DNA of 64,000 nt from CALKAL01 sp051846895 (GCA_051846895.1 JBPYCQ010000001.1:186001-250000), one strand, 5' to 3'; numbered from the stretch's first letter, positions 16,572 to 26,265 are shown. Numbers and translations: made by a program. The notes: a model not told the origin generated them from the sequence alone.

Positions 16572-17492
16572 ATGTATGCATTACTTATATCAATCTGTAT
16601 TTATATTGGATTATTTCTTTTTGGCATTACATTAATGAGAATTGGATTTAAAGGACTTACAATCGGGCATATAAAAAATATTAAACCTGATTTATCACCT
16701 ATAAATGGTTTCATTGTTGGATTAATTGTCACCCTGCTTCTCCAAAGTAGTTCAGCATCTATTGCTTTACTTATCACTTTTTTAGCATCTATAAAACTAT
16801 CATTACCTTTTGCAGTATGTTATTTAATTGGAGCGAATATTGGGACAACCTTTACTGCCCAACTATTTGTTTGGAATGATGTCCATTTAATGTTTATTTG
16901 TCTATTATCAGGTTTATTATTCATATTATTACCTTATGCGAAAAGTGTATTAATCGGTTCTATTCTTTTCGGTTTAGGCGTAATATTTAGCGCATTAAAT
17001 GGATTAGAAAGTTTAGTACATTCCATTCCTTCAGATACCATATCTAGAGCGGTTGAGTCACCAACAAATTCACCTATGATATTAACAATGTTTGGTGTCA
17101 TGCTAACAGTTATTATTCAATCATCAACAGCAGCTGTAGGAATGATGATGAGCTTTTCAAGTGATGGGCTCGTTCCATTAATCCAGTCTTATTATATAAT
17201 TTTAGGTGCAAACATTGGGACATGCTTTACTATCCTATTAGTTTCAATTGGACAGCCTTATTATGCAAGAATTACAGCATATGCTCATATTTGGATAAAT
17301 GTTTTAGGCGCGATTATTGCTTATCCGTTATTTATTAGTCAGCCTCTTACACAAACTGCCATATCAATATCGAATAATCCAGAACAGCAAGTTGTGATCA
17401 TATCAATCTTATATAACGTTTTAGTTGGTATCATTTTTTTATTATTTTTAAAACCGTTTTGCAAATTTTTAACCTTTATTCATCGTTCTTAA
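16572..17492 (+). CDS. yqeW: Na+/phosphate cotransporter family protein (YqeW)
   Basis: A 306-residue membrane protein of the Na/Pi-cotransporter (PNaS) family. It has eight or more membrane spans and the two inverted family repeats with glutamine-serine motifs: LLLQSSSASIALLIT and the later VIIQSSTAAVGMM, each followed by GANIGT (GANIGTTF, GANIGTCF). It lacks the C-terminal PhoU-like domain of longer relatives. The start is ATG 16572, six bases after GAGGTG; the upstream GTG overlaps that site. It is the only plus-strand gene between rpsU and deoC, as yqeW is in B. subtilis. Confidence 0.92.
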   Translation: MYALLISICIYIGLFLFGITLMRIGFKGLTIGHIKNIKPDLSPINGFIVGLIVTLLLQSSSASIALLITFLASIKLSLPFAVCYLIGANIGTTFTAQLFVWNDVHLMFICLLSGLLFILLPYAKSVLIGSILFGLGVIFSALNGLESLVHSIPSDTISRAVESPTNSPMILTMFGVMLTVIIQSSTAAVGMMMSFSSDGLVPLIQSYYIILGANIGTCFTILLVSIGQPYYARITAYAHIWINVLGAIIAYPLFISQPLTQTAISISNNPEQQVVIISILYNVLVGIIFLLFLKPFCKFLTFIHRS

Positions 17493-17500
17493 TAAAAAAT

Positions 17501-17534
17501 CTACTCGCAACTTGAAATTGCGAGTAGTTTTTTT
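17501..17534. terminator. Bidirectional terminator between yqeW and deoC
   Basis: A perfect 10-bp stem (CTACTCGCAA / TTGCGAGTAG) with a 7-base loop, followed by seven T on the plus strand and by TTTTTTATT on the minus strand, between converging genes. Confidence 0.92.
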
Positions 17535-18204
17535 AATAATCATTATTTCCTTCTTTTCCGGAAACAATAGAAACACCGGCAGAGGCGCCAATTCTCGTTG
17601 CTCCTGCATCAATCATCGCATTAGCATCATCTACATTACGTACTCCACCAGAAGCTTTAACGCCCATCTCAGGTCCAACGGCTAATCGCATCAGACGAAT
17701 GTCTTCGACTGTTGCCCCGCCGCCAGAAAATCCTGTTGATGTCTTAACAAAATGTGCTCCGGCTTTTTTTGCTAGTTCACATGCTTTCCGCTTCTCTTCT
17801 TTTGTTAAAAGGGAAGTTTCTATAATTACTTTTACAGTTTTACTGTTTGCAGCTGCAACAACTGCTTTAATGTCTTCTTCCACTTCTTCATAACGACCAT
17901 CTTTCAATGAACCGATATTGATCACCATATCAATTTCATCTGCACCGTTATCAATTGCATCTTTAGTTTCATAAGCTTTCGTTTCTGTTGTAGTCGCACC
18001 AAGTGGAAATCCAATTACCGTACAGACTTTAACTTCTGTTTCTTTCAGAAGCTCATGACAATGTGCTACCCATGTAGGATTAACACAGACAGAAGCAAAA
18101 CCATATGTTTTTGCTTCCTCACACAATTTATTAATTTGCACTGCTTGAGCATCTGGTTTTAACAATGTGTGATCAATCATTGCTGCTAGTTTGTTATTAG
18201 TCAT
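17533..18204 (-). CDS. deoC: Deoxyribose-phosphate aldolase
   Basis: Cleaves 2-deoxyribose 5-phosphate to acetaldehyde and glyceraldehyde 3-phosphate in deoxynucleoside catabolism. The 223-residue protein has the (beta/alpha)8 family motifs: IDHTLLKPDA at the start, the Schiff-base lysine in GAHFVKTSTGFS and a second conserved lysine in MGVKASGGVR. The start is ATG 18204, seven bases after GAGGAG. It follows mtaB by 18 bases, so it is the last gene of the heat-shock operon. In B. subtilis deoC sits elsewhere with nupC and pdp. Confidence 0.95.
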   Translation of the reverse strand: MTNNKLAAMIDHTLLKPDAQAVQINKLCEEAKTYGFASVCVNPTWVAHCHELLKETEVKVCTVIGFPLGATTTETKAYETKDAIDNGADEIDMVINIGSLKDGRYEEVEEDIKAVVAAANSKTVKVIIETSLLTKEEKRKACELAKKAGAHFVKTSTGFSGGGATVEDIRLMRLAVGPEMGVKASGGVRNVDDANAMIDAGATRIGASAGVSIVSGKEGNNDY

Positions 18205-18222
18205 ACTTACACTCCTCATCGA

Positions 18223-19581
18223 TTATGATAAGTGAACCATTTGATTTGCTATTTCGTCATCATCCATTACGCGAACGAACTGCCCCTCATTATAAGGATA
18301 ACCAGCTTTTGTAATTTTAACTTTAACAATTTTACCAACCATTTCTTCATTACAAGGAAAAACAACTTTTAAGTAGTTGTCAGAATAACCTTCATATAGA
18401 CCAGTTGAAGCATCTTTTCTGAACGGTTCTTCTGGTATAACTTCCAGCACTTCACCTTCATATAAGGATGCGTATTCCTTTGCTTGCTGGTCTGATAGTT
18501 CAATTAATTTATGAACCCGATCTTGCTTAATTTCATCATCGATTTGGTCTTTCATTCTAGCAGCAGGCGTACCTGTTCTTTGTGAGTAAGGGAAAACGTG
18601 TAATTCTGAGAAGCCAAGTTCTTGTATAGAGCGATACGTTTCCATAAACTCTTCTTCTGTTTCACCTGGAAACCCTACGATAACATCTGATGTAACAGCT
18701 AATCCTGGAAGTGCTCGTTTAACTTTTTCAATACGTGAACGATAAAACTCCATTGTATATTTTCTTCTCATTCGTTTTAAAACTGTGTCAGAACCAGATT
18801 GCATTGGAATGTGTAAGTGTCTAACTACTTTTTTTGATTGATCTAACACTTCAATAACTTCGTCTGTAATTTGACTTGCTTCAATTGAAGAGATTCTAAT
18901 ACGTTTAAGACCATTAACTTGCTCTTCTAAATCTCTTAATAGTTGTGCTAAATTGTAATCTTTTAAATCTTCGCCATAACCGCCAGTATGAATGCCTGTT
19001 AAAACGATTTCTTTATAACCAGCGTCAACTAATTGTTGTGCTTGTTGAACAACATCCTCAGGTGGTCTTGAGCGCATGAGGCCTCTAGCCCACGGAATGA
19101 TACAGAACGTACAAAAATTGTTACAGCCTTCTTGAATTTTTAAAGAAGCGCGTGTACGGTCAGTGAAAGATGGCACGTCCATCTCTTCAAAAACACGTGT
19201 TTTCATAATATTTGTTACACCGTTGATTGGTTGACGTTCTTCTTTAAATTGTTCTATGTACTCCAACATTTTTCGTCGTTCCTGAGTACCAACAACAATA
19301 TCCACTCCTGGAATTTGCATAATTTCATCTGGTGAGGTTTGCGCATAACATCCCGTCACACAAATAACTGCATCAGGATTTTTACGAATCGCACGACGAA
19401 TGACTTGTCGACTTTTTCGATCACCTGTATTTGTTACTGTACATGTATTGATGACATAAACATCTGAACGTTGATCAAAATCAACGCGTTCATAGTTATT
19501 CTCTTTAAAAAACTGCCATATTGCTTCTGTTTCGTAATGGTTTACTTTACACCCTAAAGTGTGAAAAGCGACTGTTGTCAC
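18223..19581 (-). CDS. mtaB: tRNA t6A37 methylthiotransferase MtaB (YqeV)
   Basis: A radical-SAM enzyme that converts t6A to ms2t6A at position 37 of ANN-decoding tRNAs. The 452-residue protein has the N-terminal UPF0004 domain with its cluster cysteines (GCKVNHYE, NTCTVTNTGD, VTGCYAQ), the radical SAM motif GCNNFCTFCIIPWARG near residues 150-165, and a C-terminal TRAM domain. The start is GTG 19581 behind GGAGGTG. It lies between rsmE and deoC in the heat-shock operon. Confidence 0.94.
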   Translation of the reverse strand: MTTVAFHTLGCKVNHYETEAIWQFFKENNYERVDFDQRSDVYVINTCTVTNTGDRKSRQVIRRAIRKNPDAVICVTGCYAQTSPDEIMQIPGVDIVVGTQERRKMLEYIEQFKEERQPINGVTNIMKTRVFEEMDVPSFTDRTRASLKIQEGCNNFCTFCIIPWARGLMRSRPPEDVVQQAQQLVDAGYKEIVLTGIHTGGYGEDLKDYNLAQLLRDLEEQVNGLKRIRISSIEASQITDEVIEVLDQSKKVVRHLHIPMQSGSDTVLKRMRRKYTMEFYRSRIEKVKRALPGLAVTSDVIVGFPGETEEEFMETYRSIQELGFSELHVFPYSQRTGTPAARMKDQIDDEIKQDRVHKLIELSDQQAKEYASLYEGEVLEVIPEEPFRKDASTGLYEGYSDNYLKVVFPCNEEMVGKIVKVKITKAGYPYNEGQFVRVMDDDEIANQMVHLS

Positions 19582-19584
19582 ACT

Positions 19585-20340
19585 TTACACCTCCATTTCT
19601 TCAAAATAAAATGAAATTGCTGATAACACATATAGAGGAGCTGTTTCTGCTCGTAAGATTCGTTTGCCTAGTCGAATAAAATGACATCCTTGATCTTTTA
19701 AAAAGTTAATTTCATTTGGTGAAAATCCGCCCTCAGGACCAAAAATAATACATAGACGGTCGCTTTGGTTAATGTTTTGTAAAATATTTTTAAAACCAGT
19801 TGAGGTATTCTGTTCTCTGACTAAATACTCACTTGCAACTAAAAGATGATCATAATCAATTGTATTTATAAGCGAGGTGATTGATAGACTAGAGTTGATT
19901 TCAGGAACGAAAGAACGTTCAGATTGCTCACTCGCTTCTTTGGCAATTTTTGTGTAGCGTTGTATTTTTTTCGCTTCTTTTTTCGCTTCCCATTTAACAA
20001 CTGATCGTTCCATAGTTAAAGGAATGAATTGTTTCATCCCGAGCTCTGTTCCTTTTTGAATAACTAACTCTACTTTATCACCTTTAAGCAACCCTTGCGC
20101 AATAATTATATCAACTGGCAATTCATTTTGCTCTTCCAATTTTTTCACAACTCGGCACATAACCGAGTCATTAGACATATTTTCTATAATACATTGAAAC
20201 GAATAACCGTCAGGATGACAAGCAATCAGCTCATCACCGGTCGTCATTCGCATGACATTCACTATATGGTGTCGGTCATCGCCAGTAATTTCGACTATTT
20301 CATTGTTCCAAAACTGTTCATCTATAAAATAGCGTTGCAT
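19585..20340 (-). CDS. rsmE: 16S rRNA m3U1498 methyltransferase RsmE
   Basis: A 251-residue SPOUT methyltransferase that methylates U1498 of 16S rRNA. The N-terminal PUA-like part (MQRYFIDEQFW, DDRHHIVNVMRM) is followed by the knotted SAM-binding domain with IIFGPEGGFSPNE and LGKRILRAETAPL near the C-terminus. I use ATG 20340, which matches the family start; the longer frame would overlap prmA. It is encoded 17 bases after prmA in the heat-shock operon, as in B. subtilis (yqeU). Confidence 0.94.
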   Translation of the reverse strand: MQRYFIDEQFWNNEIVEITGDDRHHIVNVMRMTTGDELIACHPDGYSFQCIIENMSNDSVMCRVVKKLEEQNELPVDIIIAQGLLKGDKVELVIQKGTELGMKQFIPLTMERSVVKWEAKKEAKKIQRYTKIAKEASEQSERSFVPEINSSLSITSLINTIDYDHLLVASEYLVREQNTSTGFKNILQNINQSDRLCIIFGPEGGFSPNEINFLKDQGCHFIRLGKRILRAETAPLYVLSAISFYFEEMEV

Positions 20341-20357
20341 AAAAAAGGCGCCTCTTT

Positions 20358-21296
20358 CTATTTTTGAGCGATGATTGAAATCCAATCTTCCATCTCATTC
20401 ATTTCAATAACCTTAAAACCCACATCAATCAATTTATCTTTAACTTCATCTTTTTTAGCTTTAATAATACCTGATGTAATAAAATAGCCTTCATCTTCTA
20501 AACATTCATAAGCATCTTCTACAAATTGCACAATAATCTCAGCTAAAATGTTCGAGACGATAACATCAGCTTTTTCTTCAATACCTTTTAATAAATCATT
20601 TTGCTTAACTAATACACGATTTTGCACATGATTTAATTTAACGTTATTTTGAGTGCTTTTCACGGCAATTTCATCTAAATCAAATGCTTTAACAGTGCTT
20701 GCACCCAAAAGTGATGCTGCAATCGTTAAAACTCCAGATCCTGACCCGACATCTATGACACGGTCACCACTTTTTATATATTGTTCTAAAGCTTGAATAC
20801 TTAATACGGTCGTTGGATGAGTACCAGTGCCGAAAGCCATTCCCGGATCAAGTTCAATAATTATTTCATCGCTACTAACTTTCTCGTACTCTTCCCACGT
20901 TGGAATGATTGTTATTTTCTCAGATATTTTAACTGGTTTATAATATTTTTTCCATGCTGTTGCCCAATCTTCTTCATCAACTTCTGAAATGGTAACAGCA
21001 TTTTTCCCTATATCAATATCATAGGTGACTAAATTGGTGATTGCTTGTTTGATACCTTCAACTGTCTCACCTAAAAAACTATTCATAGGTAAATAGGCTT
21101 TGATATAAACACCTTCATCTGGATAGTCATTTGGGTCAAGCTCGTAGATGGTACCAAACAGCTCTATTCCTTCTTTAGCAAATAAATCTTCAGGGTCTTC
21201 AATAACAACGCCACTTGCTCCTGATTCGTGTAATATATTTGAGATCGGTTCAATTGCTTCTTGCGTTGTATGAATTTTGATTTCAGACCATTTCAA
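20358..21296 (-). CDS. prmA: Ribosomal protein L11 methyltransferase PrmA
   Basis: Trimethylates lysines and the N-terminus of ribosomal protein L11. The 312-residue protein has the PrmA N-terminal substrate domain (KWSEIKIHTTQEAIEP, shown in part) and a SAM-binding domain with MAFGTGTHPTT and VIDVGSGSGVLT near residues 170-190. No ATG serves the start. The TTG at 21296 aligns with MKWSEL of B. subtilis PrmA and has a weak GTGAG 8 bases upstream; GTG 21305 is the alternative. It follows dnaJ by 21 bases. Confidence 0.94.
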   Translation of the reverse strand: MKWSEIKIHTTQEAIEPISNILHESGASGVVIEDPEDLFAKEGIELFGTIYELDPNDYPDEGVYIKAYLPMNSFLGETVEGIKQAITNLVTYDIDIGKNAVTISEVDEEDWATAWKKYYKPVKISEKITIIPTWEEYEKVSSDEIIIELDPGMAFGTGTHPTTVLSIQALEQYIKSGDRVIDVGSGSGVLTIAASLLGASTVKAFDLDEIAVKSTQNNVKLNHVQNRVLVKQNDLLKGIEEKADVIVSNILAEIIVQFVEDAYECLEDEGYFITSGIIKAKKDEVKDKLIDVGFKVIEMNEMEDWISIIAQK

Positions 21297-21317
21297 AAAT
21301 ATCACTCACTTTACGGT

Positions 21318-22442
21318 TTATTCGCCTTTAAAAGCCCGCTTCATACGCTTAAATAAATTATCGTGTTGTTCATCTAATGTTTCATTACTAGTTGACTCGT
21401 GAAATTCCCGAAGCAATTCTTTTTGCTTATCAGTTAAATTTTTAGGTACGACAATTTTAACTAGTATATGTTGGTCACCTTGTCCGTAACCGTGAACGTT
21501 TGGTGCCCCTTTTCCTTTTAGACGAAAATGGGTTCCTGTTTGTGTTCCAGCAGGAATTTTTAGTTTTACGCGACCATGCACAGTTGGGACTTCAATTTCA
21601 TCTCCAAGTGCAGCTTGTGTGAACGTGATTGGCATTTCACAAAGAATATCATCACCATCACGCTCAAAAAATTCATGGCGTCGTACTCTAATGACAACAT
21701 ATAAGTCTCCAGGTGGACCACCGTTTTTTCCTGGGCCTCCATGACCTGATACTCTAATTTGTTGTCCGTCATCAACGCCTGCAGGAATCTTTATTTCAAT
21801 TTTCTTACGTTTATTGACTTGACCTGCACCACCGCAAGTCGTACATTTCTCATCGATTTGCTTGCCCGTACCATTACAATAATGACAAACTCGGCGGTTG
21901 ACAACTCTACCAAATGGTGTTGATTGTTCTGTATTTAACTGTCCACTTCCATGACAATATGAACATGTTTTCACTTTACTTCCTGGTTTTGCACCTGAAC
22001 CATTACACGTATCACATGTTTCTTCTTTTGGAATATGGATAGTCGTTTCCTTACCAAAAATTGCTTCCTCAAAATCAATTTCCATCGTATATTGCAAATC
22101 TTGGCCTTGTTGTGGTGCATTTGGATCTCTTCTTCTTCTCCCACCACCGAAAAACATATCAAAAATGTCGCCAAAATCACCAAAGTCGTCCGTGTTAAAA
22201 CCACCAAATCCTTGACCTTGCTGTGCGCCTGCATGACCAAAACGGTCGTATTGCTGGCGTTTTTGTTCATTACTTAATACCTCATACGCTTCTTTTGCTT
22301 CTTTAAATTTATCAGCAGCATCAGGCTCTTTATTGACATCAGGATGATATTTTCTTGCTAGTTTTCGGTAAGCTTTTTTAACTTCTTCTTTGGATGCATC
22401 TTTAGATACACCTAATACTTCATAATAATCTCGTTTACTCAA
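21318..22442 (-). CDS. dnaJ: Chaperone DnaJ
   Basis: The J-domain co-chaperone of DnaK. The 374-residue protein has the J domain with HPD (KYHPDVNKEPDAADKF), a Gly/Phe-rich linker (about 75-105), four CXXCXGXG zinc repeats (CDTCNGSG, CSYCHGSG, CHYCNGTG, CTTCGGAG) and the C-terminal substrate-binding domains. The start codon is TTG; the nearest site is GGGAG, 11 bases upstream, so initiation is probably weak. A hairpin terminator in the gap after dnaK may further lower dnaJ expression relative to dnaK. Confidence 0.97.
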   Translation of the reverse strand: MSKRDYYEVLGVSKDASKEEVKKAYRKLARKYHPDVNKEPDAADKFKEAKEAYEVLSNEQKRQQYDRFGHAGAQQGQGFGGFNTDDFGDFGDIFDMFFGGGRRRRDPNAPQQGQDLQYTMEIDFEEAIFGKETTIHIPKEETCDTCNGSGAKPGSKVKTCSYCHGSGQLNTEQSTPFGRVVNRRVCHYCNGTGKQIDEKCTTCGGAGQVNKRKKIEIKIPAGVDDGQQIRVSGHGGPGKNGGPPGDLYVVIRVRRHEFFERDGDDILCEMPITFTQAALGDEIEVPTVHGRVKLKIPAGTQTGTHFRLKGKGAPNVHGYGQGDQHILVKIVVPKNLTDKQKELLREFHESTSNETLDEQHDNLFKRMKRAFKGE

Positions 22443-22539
22443 TGAAGATCACTCTCCCGTATCTTCTTGCATAAATTTAATCATAACATTTCTCATTAAA
22501 ACACTGCAATAATGGTACACTTGTTTTTATTTGCTCGTG

Positions 22540-22579
22540 AAAAAAGTCAAAGCCAAGTTTGACCTGACTTTGACTTTTT
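22540..22579 (-). terminator. Intra-operon terminator between dnaK and dnaJ
   Basis: A 10-bp perfect stem (AAAGTCAAAG / CTTTGACTTT) with a 15-base loop just past the dnaK stop, followed on the minus strand by TTTTTT. It probably ends part of the hrcA-grpE-dnaK transcripts, with readthrough into dnaJ and beyond. Confidence 0.8.
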
Positions 22580-22585
22580 GTGACT

Positions 22586-24412
22586 TTACTTCTTCTCTTC
22601 TTCATTAACCTCTTCATATTCAGCATCAACAACATTATCATCTTTCGCATCACCGTCTTGTTGTTGTGCTTGTTGAGCTTGTTGTTGTACTTTTTCATAC
22701 AATTTTACAGATAAGTTTTGAACTTCTTGTTCAAGTGCATCTTTTTTCGTGCGAATATCATCAATATCATCGCCTTCAAGAGCTTTCTTTAAAGCTTCCT
22801 TAGCATCTTCAGCTTTTTGTTTTTCATCGTCAGATACTTGGTCACCTAAATCTTTAATCGTTTTGTCTGTCGTGAAAATAAGCTGATCTGCTTCATTACG
22901 TAATTCAACTTCTTCACGGCGTTTTTTATCCGCTTCTGCATTTTCTTCCGCTTCTTTAACCATTTTATCAATTTCCTCATCTGATAAACCTGAAGAAGAC
23001 TTAATTGTAATTGATTGTTCTTTATTAGTACCTAAATCTTTCGCACTAACGTTAACAATACCGTTTGCATCAATATCAAAAGTAACCTCAATTTGTGGAA
23101 TTCCACGTGGTGCTGGTGGAATGTCTGTTAGTTGGAAACGTCCAAGCGTTTTGTTGTCTGCCGCCATTTGACGCTCTCCTTGAAGAACGTGAATATCAAC
23201 GGCTGTTTGATTATCAGCGGCTGTTGAGAATACTTGCGAATGACTTGTTGGAATTGTTGTATTACGTTCAATTAATTTAGTAAACACACCACCCATTGTT
23301 TCTATTCCTAATGAAAGTGGAGTAACGTCTAATAATACGACGTCTTTTACGTCACCTTGTAATACACCACCTTGAATTGCAGCTCCTAATGCTACTACTT
23401 CATCAGGGTTAACACCTTTAGATGGTTCTTTACCAATTTCATTTTCAATCGCCTTCTGTACAGCAGGAATACGGGTTGAACCTCCCACTAATAATACTTT
23501 ATCGATTTCAGAAGGGCTCATGTCAGCATCTTTTAAAGCTTGACGTGTTGGTCCCATCGTACGCTCTACTAAATCTGCAGATAGTTCTTCAAATTTCGCA
23601 CGTGTTAACGTCATTTCTAAATGTAATGGTCCAGCATCACCAGCTGTAATAAAAGGTAAAGAAATTTGTGTTTGCGTAACACCTGATAGATCTTTCTTTG
23701 CCTTCTCAGCAGCATCTTTTAAACGTTGTACAGCCATTTTATCTTTTGATAAATCAATACCATGTTCTTTTTTAAATTCTGCTACCATGTGGTCAATGAT
23801 TACTTGGTCAAAGTCATCTCCACCTAGGCGGTTATCCCCAGCCGTTGCGACAACTTCGAACGTTCCATCACCAATATCTAAAATAGAAACGTCAAATGTT
23901 CCTCCACCAAGGTCGTAAACGAGAACGGTTTGATCTTGGCTTTGTTCGATTCCATAAGCTAATGCCGCAGCTGTTGGTTCGTTAATAATACGTTCAACTT
24001 CTAACCCTGCAATTTTACCAGCATCTTTAGTCGCCTGACGTTCAGCGTCATTAAAGTAAGCTGGAACTGTAATAACGGCTTTAGTTACCTCTTCACCTAA
24101 GTAATCTTCAGCATATGATTTTAAATGCTGTAGAATAATAGCGGATACTTCTTGAGGTGTATATTCTTTATCCTCAATCTTCTCTTTATGATTCGTACCC
24201 ATATGTCTTTTAACTGATTGAATTGTATTAGGGTTAGTGATTGCTTGACGCTTTGCGACTTCACCTACTTGACGCTCACCATTTTTAAATGAAACGACAG
24301 ATGGTGTTGTTCGGTTTCCTTCTGGATTCGGGATTACTTTAGCTTCCCCGCCTTCCATAACGGCAACACAAGAGTTCGTTGTTCCTAAGTCAATTCCGAT
24401 TATTTTACTCAT
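22586..24412 (-). CDS. dnaK: Chaperone DnaK (Hsp70)
   Basis: The ATP-dependent Hsp70 chaperone. The 608-residue protein has the N-terminal ATPase domain with GIDLGTTNSCVAVMEGG, VYDLGGGTFDVSIL and LVGGSTRIPAVQ, a linker (DVVLLDVTPLSLGIE) and the substrate-binding domain with a lid and an acidic, Gln-rich tail. A ribosome binding site (AAGGAGG) precedes the ATG. It lies 29 bases after grpE in the CIRCE-controlled operon. The length and sequence look ordinary for Bacillaceae. Confidence 0.98.
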   Translation of the reverse strand: MSKIIGIDLGTTNSCVAVMEGGEAKVIPNPEGNRTTPSVVSFKNGERQVGEVAKRQAITNPNTIQSVKRHMGTNHKEKIEDKEYTPQEVSAIILQHLKSYAEDYLGEEVTKAVITVPAYFNDAERQATKDAGKIAGLEVERIINEPTAAALAYGIEQSQDQTVLVYDLGGGTFDVSILDIGDGTFEVVATAGDNRLGGDDFDQVIIDHMVAEFKKEHGIDLSKDKMAVQRLKDAAEKAKKDLSGVTQTQISLPFITAGDAGPLHLEMTLTRAKFEELSADLVERTMGPTRQALKDADMSPSEIDKVLLVGGSTRIPAVQKAIENEIGKEPSKGVNPDEVVALGAAIQGGVLQGDVKDVVLLDVTPLSLGIETMGGVFTKLIERNTTIPTSHSQVFSTAADNQTAVDIHVLQGERQMAADNKTLGRFQLTDIPPAPRGIPQIEVTFDIDANGIVNVSAKDLGTNKEQSITIKSSSGLSDEEIDKMVKEAEENAEADKKRREEVELRNEADQLIFTTDKTIKDLGDQVSDDEKQKAEDAKEALKKALEGDDIDDIRTKKDALEQEVQNLSVKLYEKVQQQAQQAQQQDGDAKDDNVVDAEYEEVNEEEKK

Positions 24413-24441
24413 AGCAAATCCTCCTTCATTTGTCTGTAAGA

Positions 24442-25020
24442 TTATTCATTTACTTTTACCATAGATGGTCTAATAACACGGTCTTTTAATACATAACCTT
24501 TTTGTAAAACTTCAACGATTTGATTTGATTCAAATCCTTCTTCTTGTACTTGCATGACTGCTTGATGCACTTGCGGGTCAAACATTTCATTCTCCGCTTT
24601 TATTTCTTCAACACCTACTTGGTTTAAAGCAGTTAGCAGCTGTTGATGTACCATCTTTACACCATCAATAAAAGATTTCATCTTTTCATCATCGATATTG
24701 AATTGAAGTGCTCTTTCAAAATTATCAAGAACAGGGATAATTTCCGTAGCTAAATCTTGAGATTTATATTTTAAGTCATTTTCCCTTTCTTTCTGTGCAC
24801 GGCGTTTGAAATTTTCAAAATCCGCCTGTGAGCGTAATAGCTTTTGTTGTAGATTTTCTTTTTCTTCTTCAAGTTGCTTAATTTTTTCTTCTAAATCGAT
24901 AAGTTTTTCATTCGTGTTTTCTTCTATGCTTTCATCTTGCGCATCATCTTGGTTTTGTTTTAGTTCATCTGATGCCTCTAATTGTTCTTCGTTATTTTCA
25001 TTGATTGTTTTCTCATCCAT
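24442..25020 (-). CDS. grpE: Nucleotide exchange factor GrpE
   Basis: Releases ADP from DnaK. The 192-residue protein has a long acidic, Glu/Asn/Gln-rich N-terminal region (1-45), a coiled-coil (LEEKIKQLEEEKENLQQKLL, residues about 45-65, then RSQADFENFKRR) and the beta-wing domain (KAENEMFDPQVHQAVMQVQE). The start is ATG 25020 behind GGAGGTG. It is the second gene of the hrcA operon. Confidence 0.96.
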   Translation of the reverse strand: MDEKTINENNEEQLEASDELKQNQDDAQDESIEENTNEKLIDLEEKIKQLEEEKENLQQKLLRSQADFENFKRRAQKERENDLKYKSQDLATEIIPVLDNFERALQFNIDDEKMKSFIDGVKMVHQQLLTALNQVGVEEIKAENEMFDPQVHQAVMQVQEEGFESNQIVEVLQKGYVLKDRVIRPSMVKVNE

Positions 25021-25172
25021 TTCTGTCACCTCCTGATATCATTTACCTCGTTTTCCAATTGTTAAATATATCATGAATATTTATATAAAAACAAGTGATT
25101 AACCGTAAGAAAACTTGGCTATGTTACGCCAAGTTTATATGTTGAATCTACAACTACATCATTAACTAAATA

Positions 25173-26201
25173 CTAATCATTAAACCAATTTTTTAATTTA
25201 TCACTCATGGCTGTACTCCATAGGTTCAAAATAGATACAGCTTTAGCATAGTCCATGCGAGTTGGGCCAAGTAAAGCAATAGTGCCTACTTGATCACCTT
25301 GTAATGAATATGTCGTTGTGATTAACGTACAATGATTCATCGCTTCAATCTTATTCTCTTGTCCAATATAAATTTGAAGCCCTTCCTCTTCTGTTTGCAA
25401 TATCGGAGCAAGTTCTTCTTCACTTTCCATAATAGAGAACAATGAATGGGCTATATTTAAGTCATTAAATTCCGGTTGCATTAATATATTCGCTTTTCCA
25501 CTAACATATAAGTTGACAGGTTGCTCACTGAAAAAGGCTTTTTTCAGTAAATCATAGGATTGTTTAGCGTTTTTCGTGTATTGTTTGATTAAATGTTTAA
25601 CTTCACTTTCAATCATTTGTTTTAAATAAATGATTGGTACACCTGTTAGTTTCTCGTTTAATATATTTACTGTCCTTTCAAGATCTGAATGGTCAAGGTC
25701 TTCTGGAATGACAAATGTCCGATGCTCAACGTGTCCTGTATCTGTAATTAATATAGCAATAGCAGAATATTTATTTAATGGAACTATTTGTAGCTGTTTA
25801 AGCTTCGTTTCAAACACTTGTGGACCTAGTACAAGTGTTGTATATTTTGTTAGTTCCGAAACGATCAATGCTGAGTTTTGTATGATTCGTTCAAGTTCAA
25901 CCATCCGTTCAGAAAATGATTGATGTATTTGATGTACTTCATCTTTAGACAGTTTCATTGGCGACATAATGTGGTCGACATAATAGCGATATCCTTTTTC
26001 AGATGGAATTCTTCCAGATGAAGAATGTGTCTTTGTTAGAAAACCTAGGTCTTCTAAGTCGGCCATCTCATTTCGAATTGTAGCAGGACTATAAGATAAA
26101 TAATTCTTTTTCGCTATATGACGTGAACCAACAGGCTGAGCAGTATCAATAAACTCGTCAACAATCACTTTTAAAATTATTAATTGTCGCTCTGTTAGCA
26201 T
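25173..26201 (-). CDS. hrcA: Heat-inducible repressor HrcA
   Basis: Binds CIRCE operators and represses class I heat-shock genes, with GroEL as corepressor. The 342-residue protein has an N-terminal winged helix (LTERQLIILKVIVDEF, then YSPATIRNEMADLEDLGFL) and the GAF-like dimerisation domain. A perfect CIRCE lies 16 bases upstream of its ATG, so it regulates itself and the downstream grpE-dnaK-dnaJ genes. A 150-bp gap without a terminator separates it from grpE. Confidence 0.97.
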   Translation of the reverse strand: MLTERQLIILKVIVDEFIDTAQPVGSRHIAKKNYLSYSPATIRNEMADLEDLGFLTKTHSSSGRIPSEKGYRYYVDHIMSPMKLSKDEVHQIHQSFSERMVELERIIQNSALIVSELTKYTTLVLGPQVFETKLKQLQIVPLNKYSAIAILITDTGHVEHRTFVIPEDLDHSDLERTVNILNEKLTGVPIIYLKQMIESEVKHLIKQYTKNAKQSYDLLKKAFFSEQPVNLYVSGKANILMQPEFNDLNIAHSLFSIMESEEELAPILQTEEEGLQIYIGQENKIEAMNHCTLITTTYSLQGDQVGTIALLGPTRMDYAKAVSILNLWSTAMSDKLKNWFND

Positions 26202-26216
26202 AAGACCTCACCCCTG

Positions 26217-26243
26217 TTAGCACTCTTTACGAACGAGTGCTAA
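26217..26243. promoter_or_regulatory. CIRCE operator upstream of hrcA
   Basis: A perfect match to the HrcA operator: TTAGCACTC, nine bases, GAGTGCTAA. A TTGACA on the minus strand at 26277-26282, with TAATTT 17 bases on or GATAAT 15 bases on, could be the promoter it controls, but this promoter overlaps the end of hemW and is uncertain. Confidence 0.97.
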
Positions 26244-26265
26244 TTCTAATAATAAATTATCAAAA

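Noticed and set aside
22477..22698. Lys/Met-rich frame opposite the end of dnaK
   Set aside because: It is an out-of-frame shadow that crosses the dnaK terminator and has no ribosome binding site.
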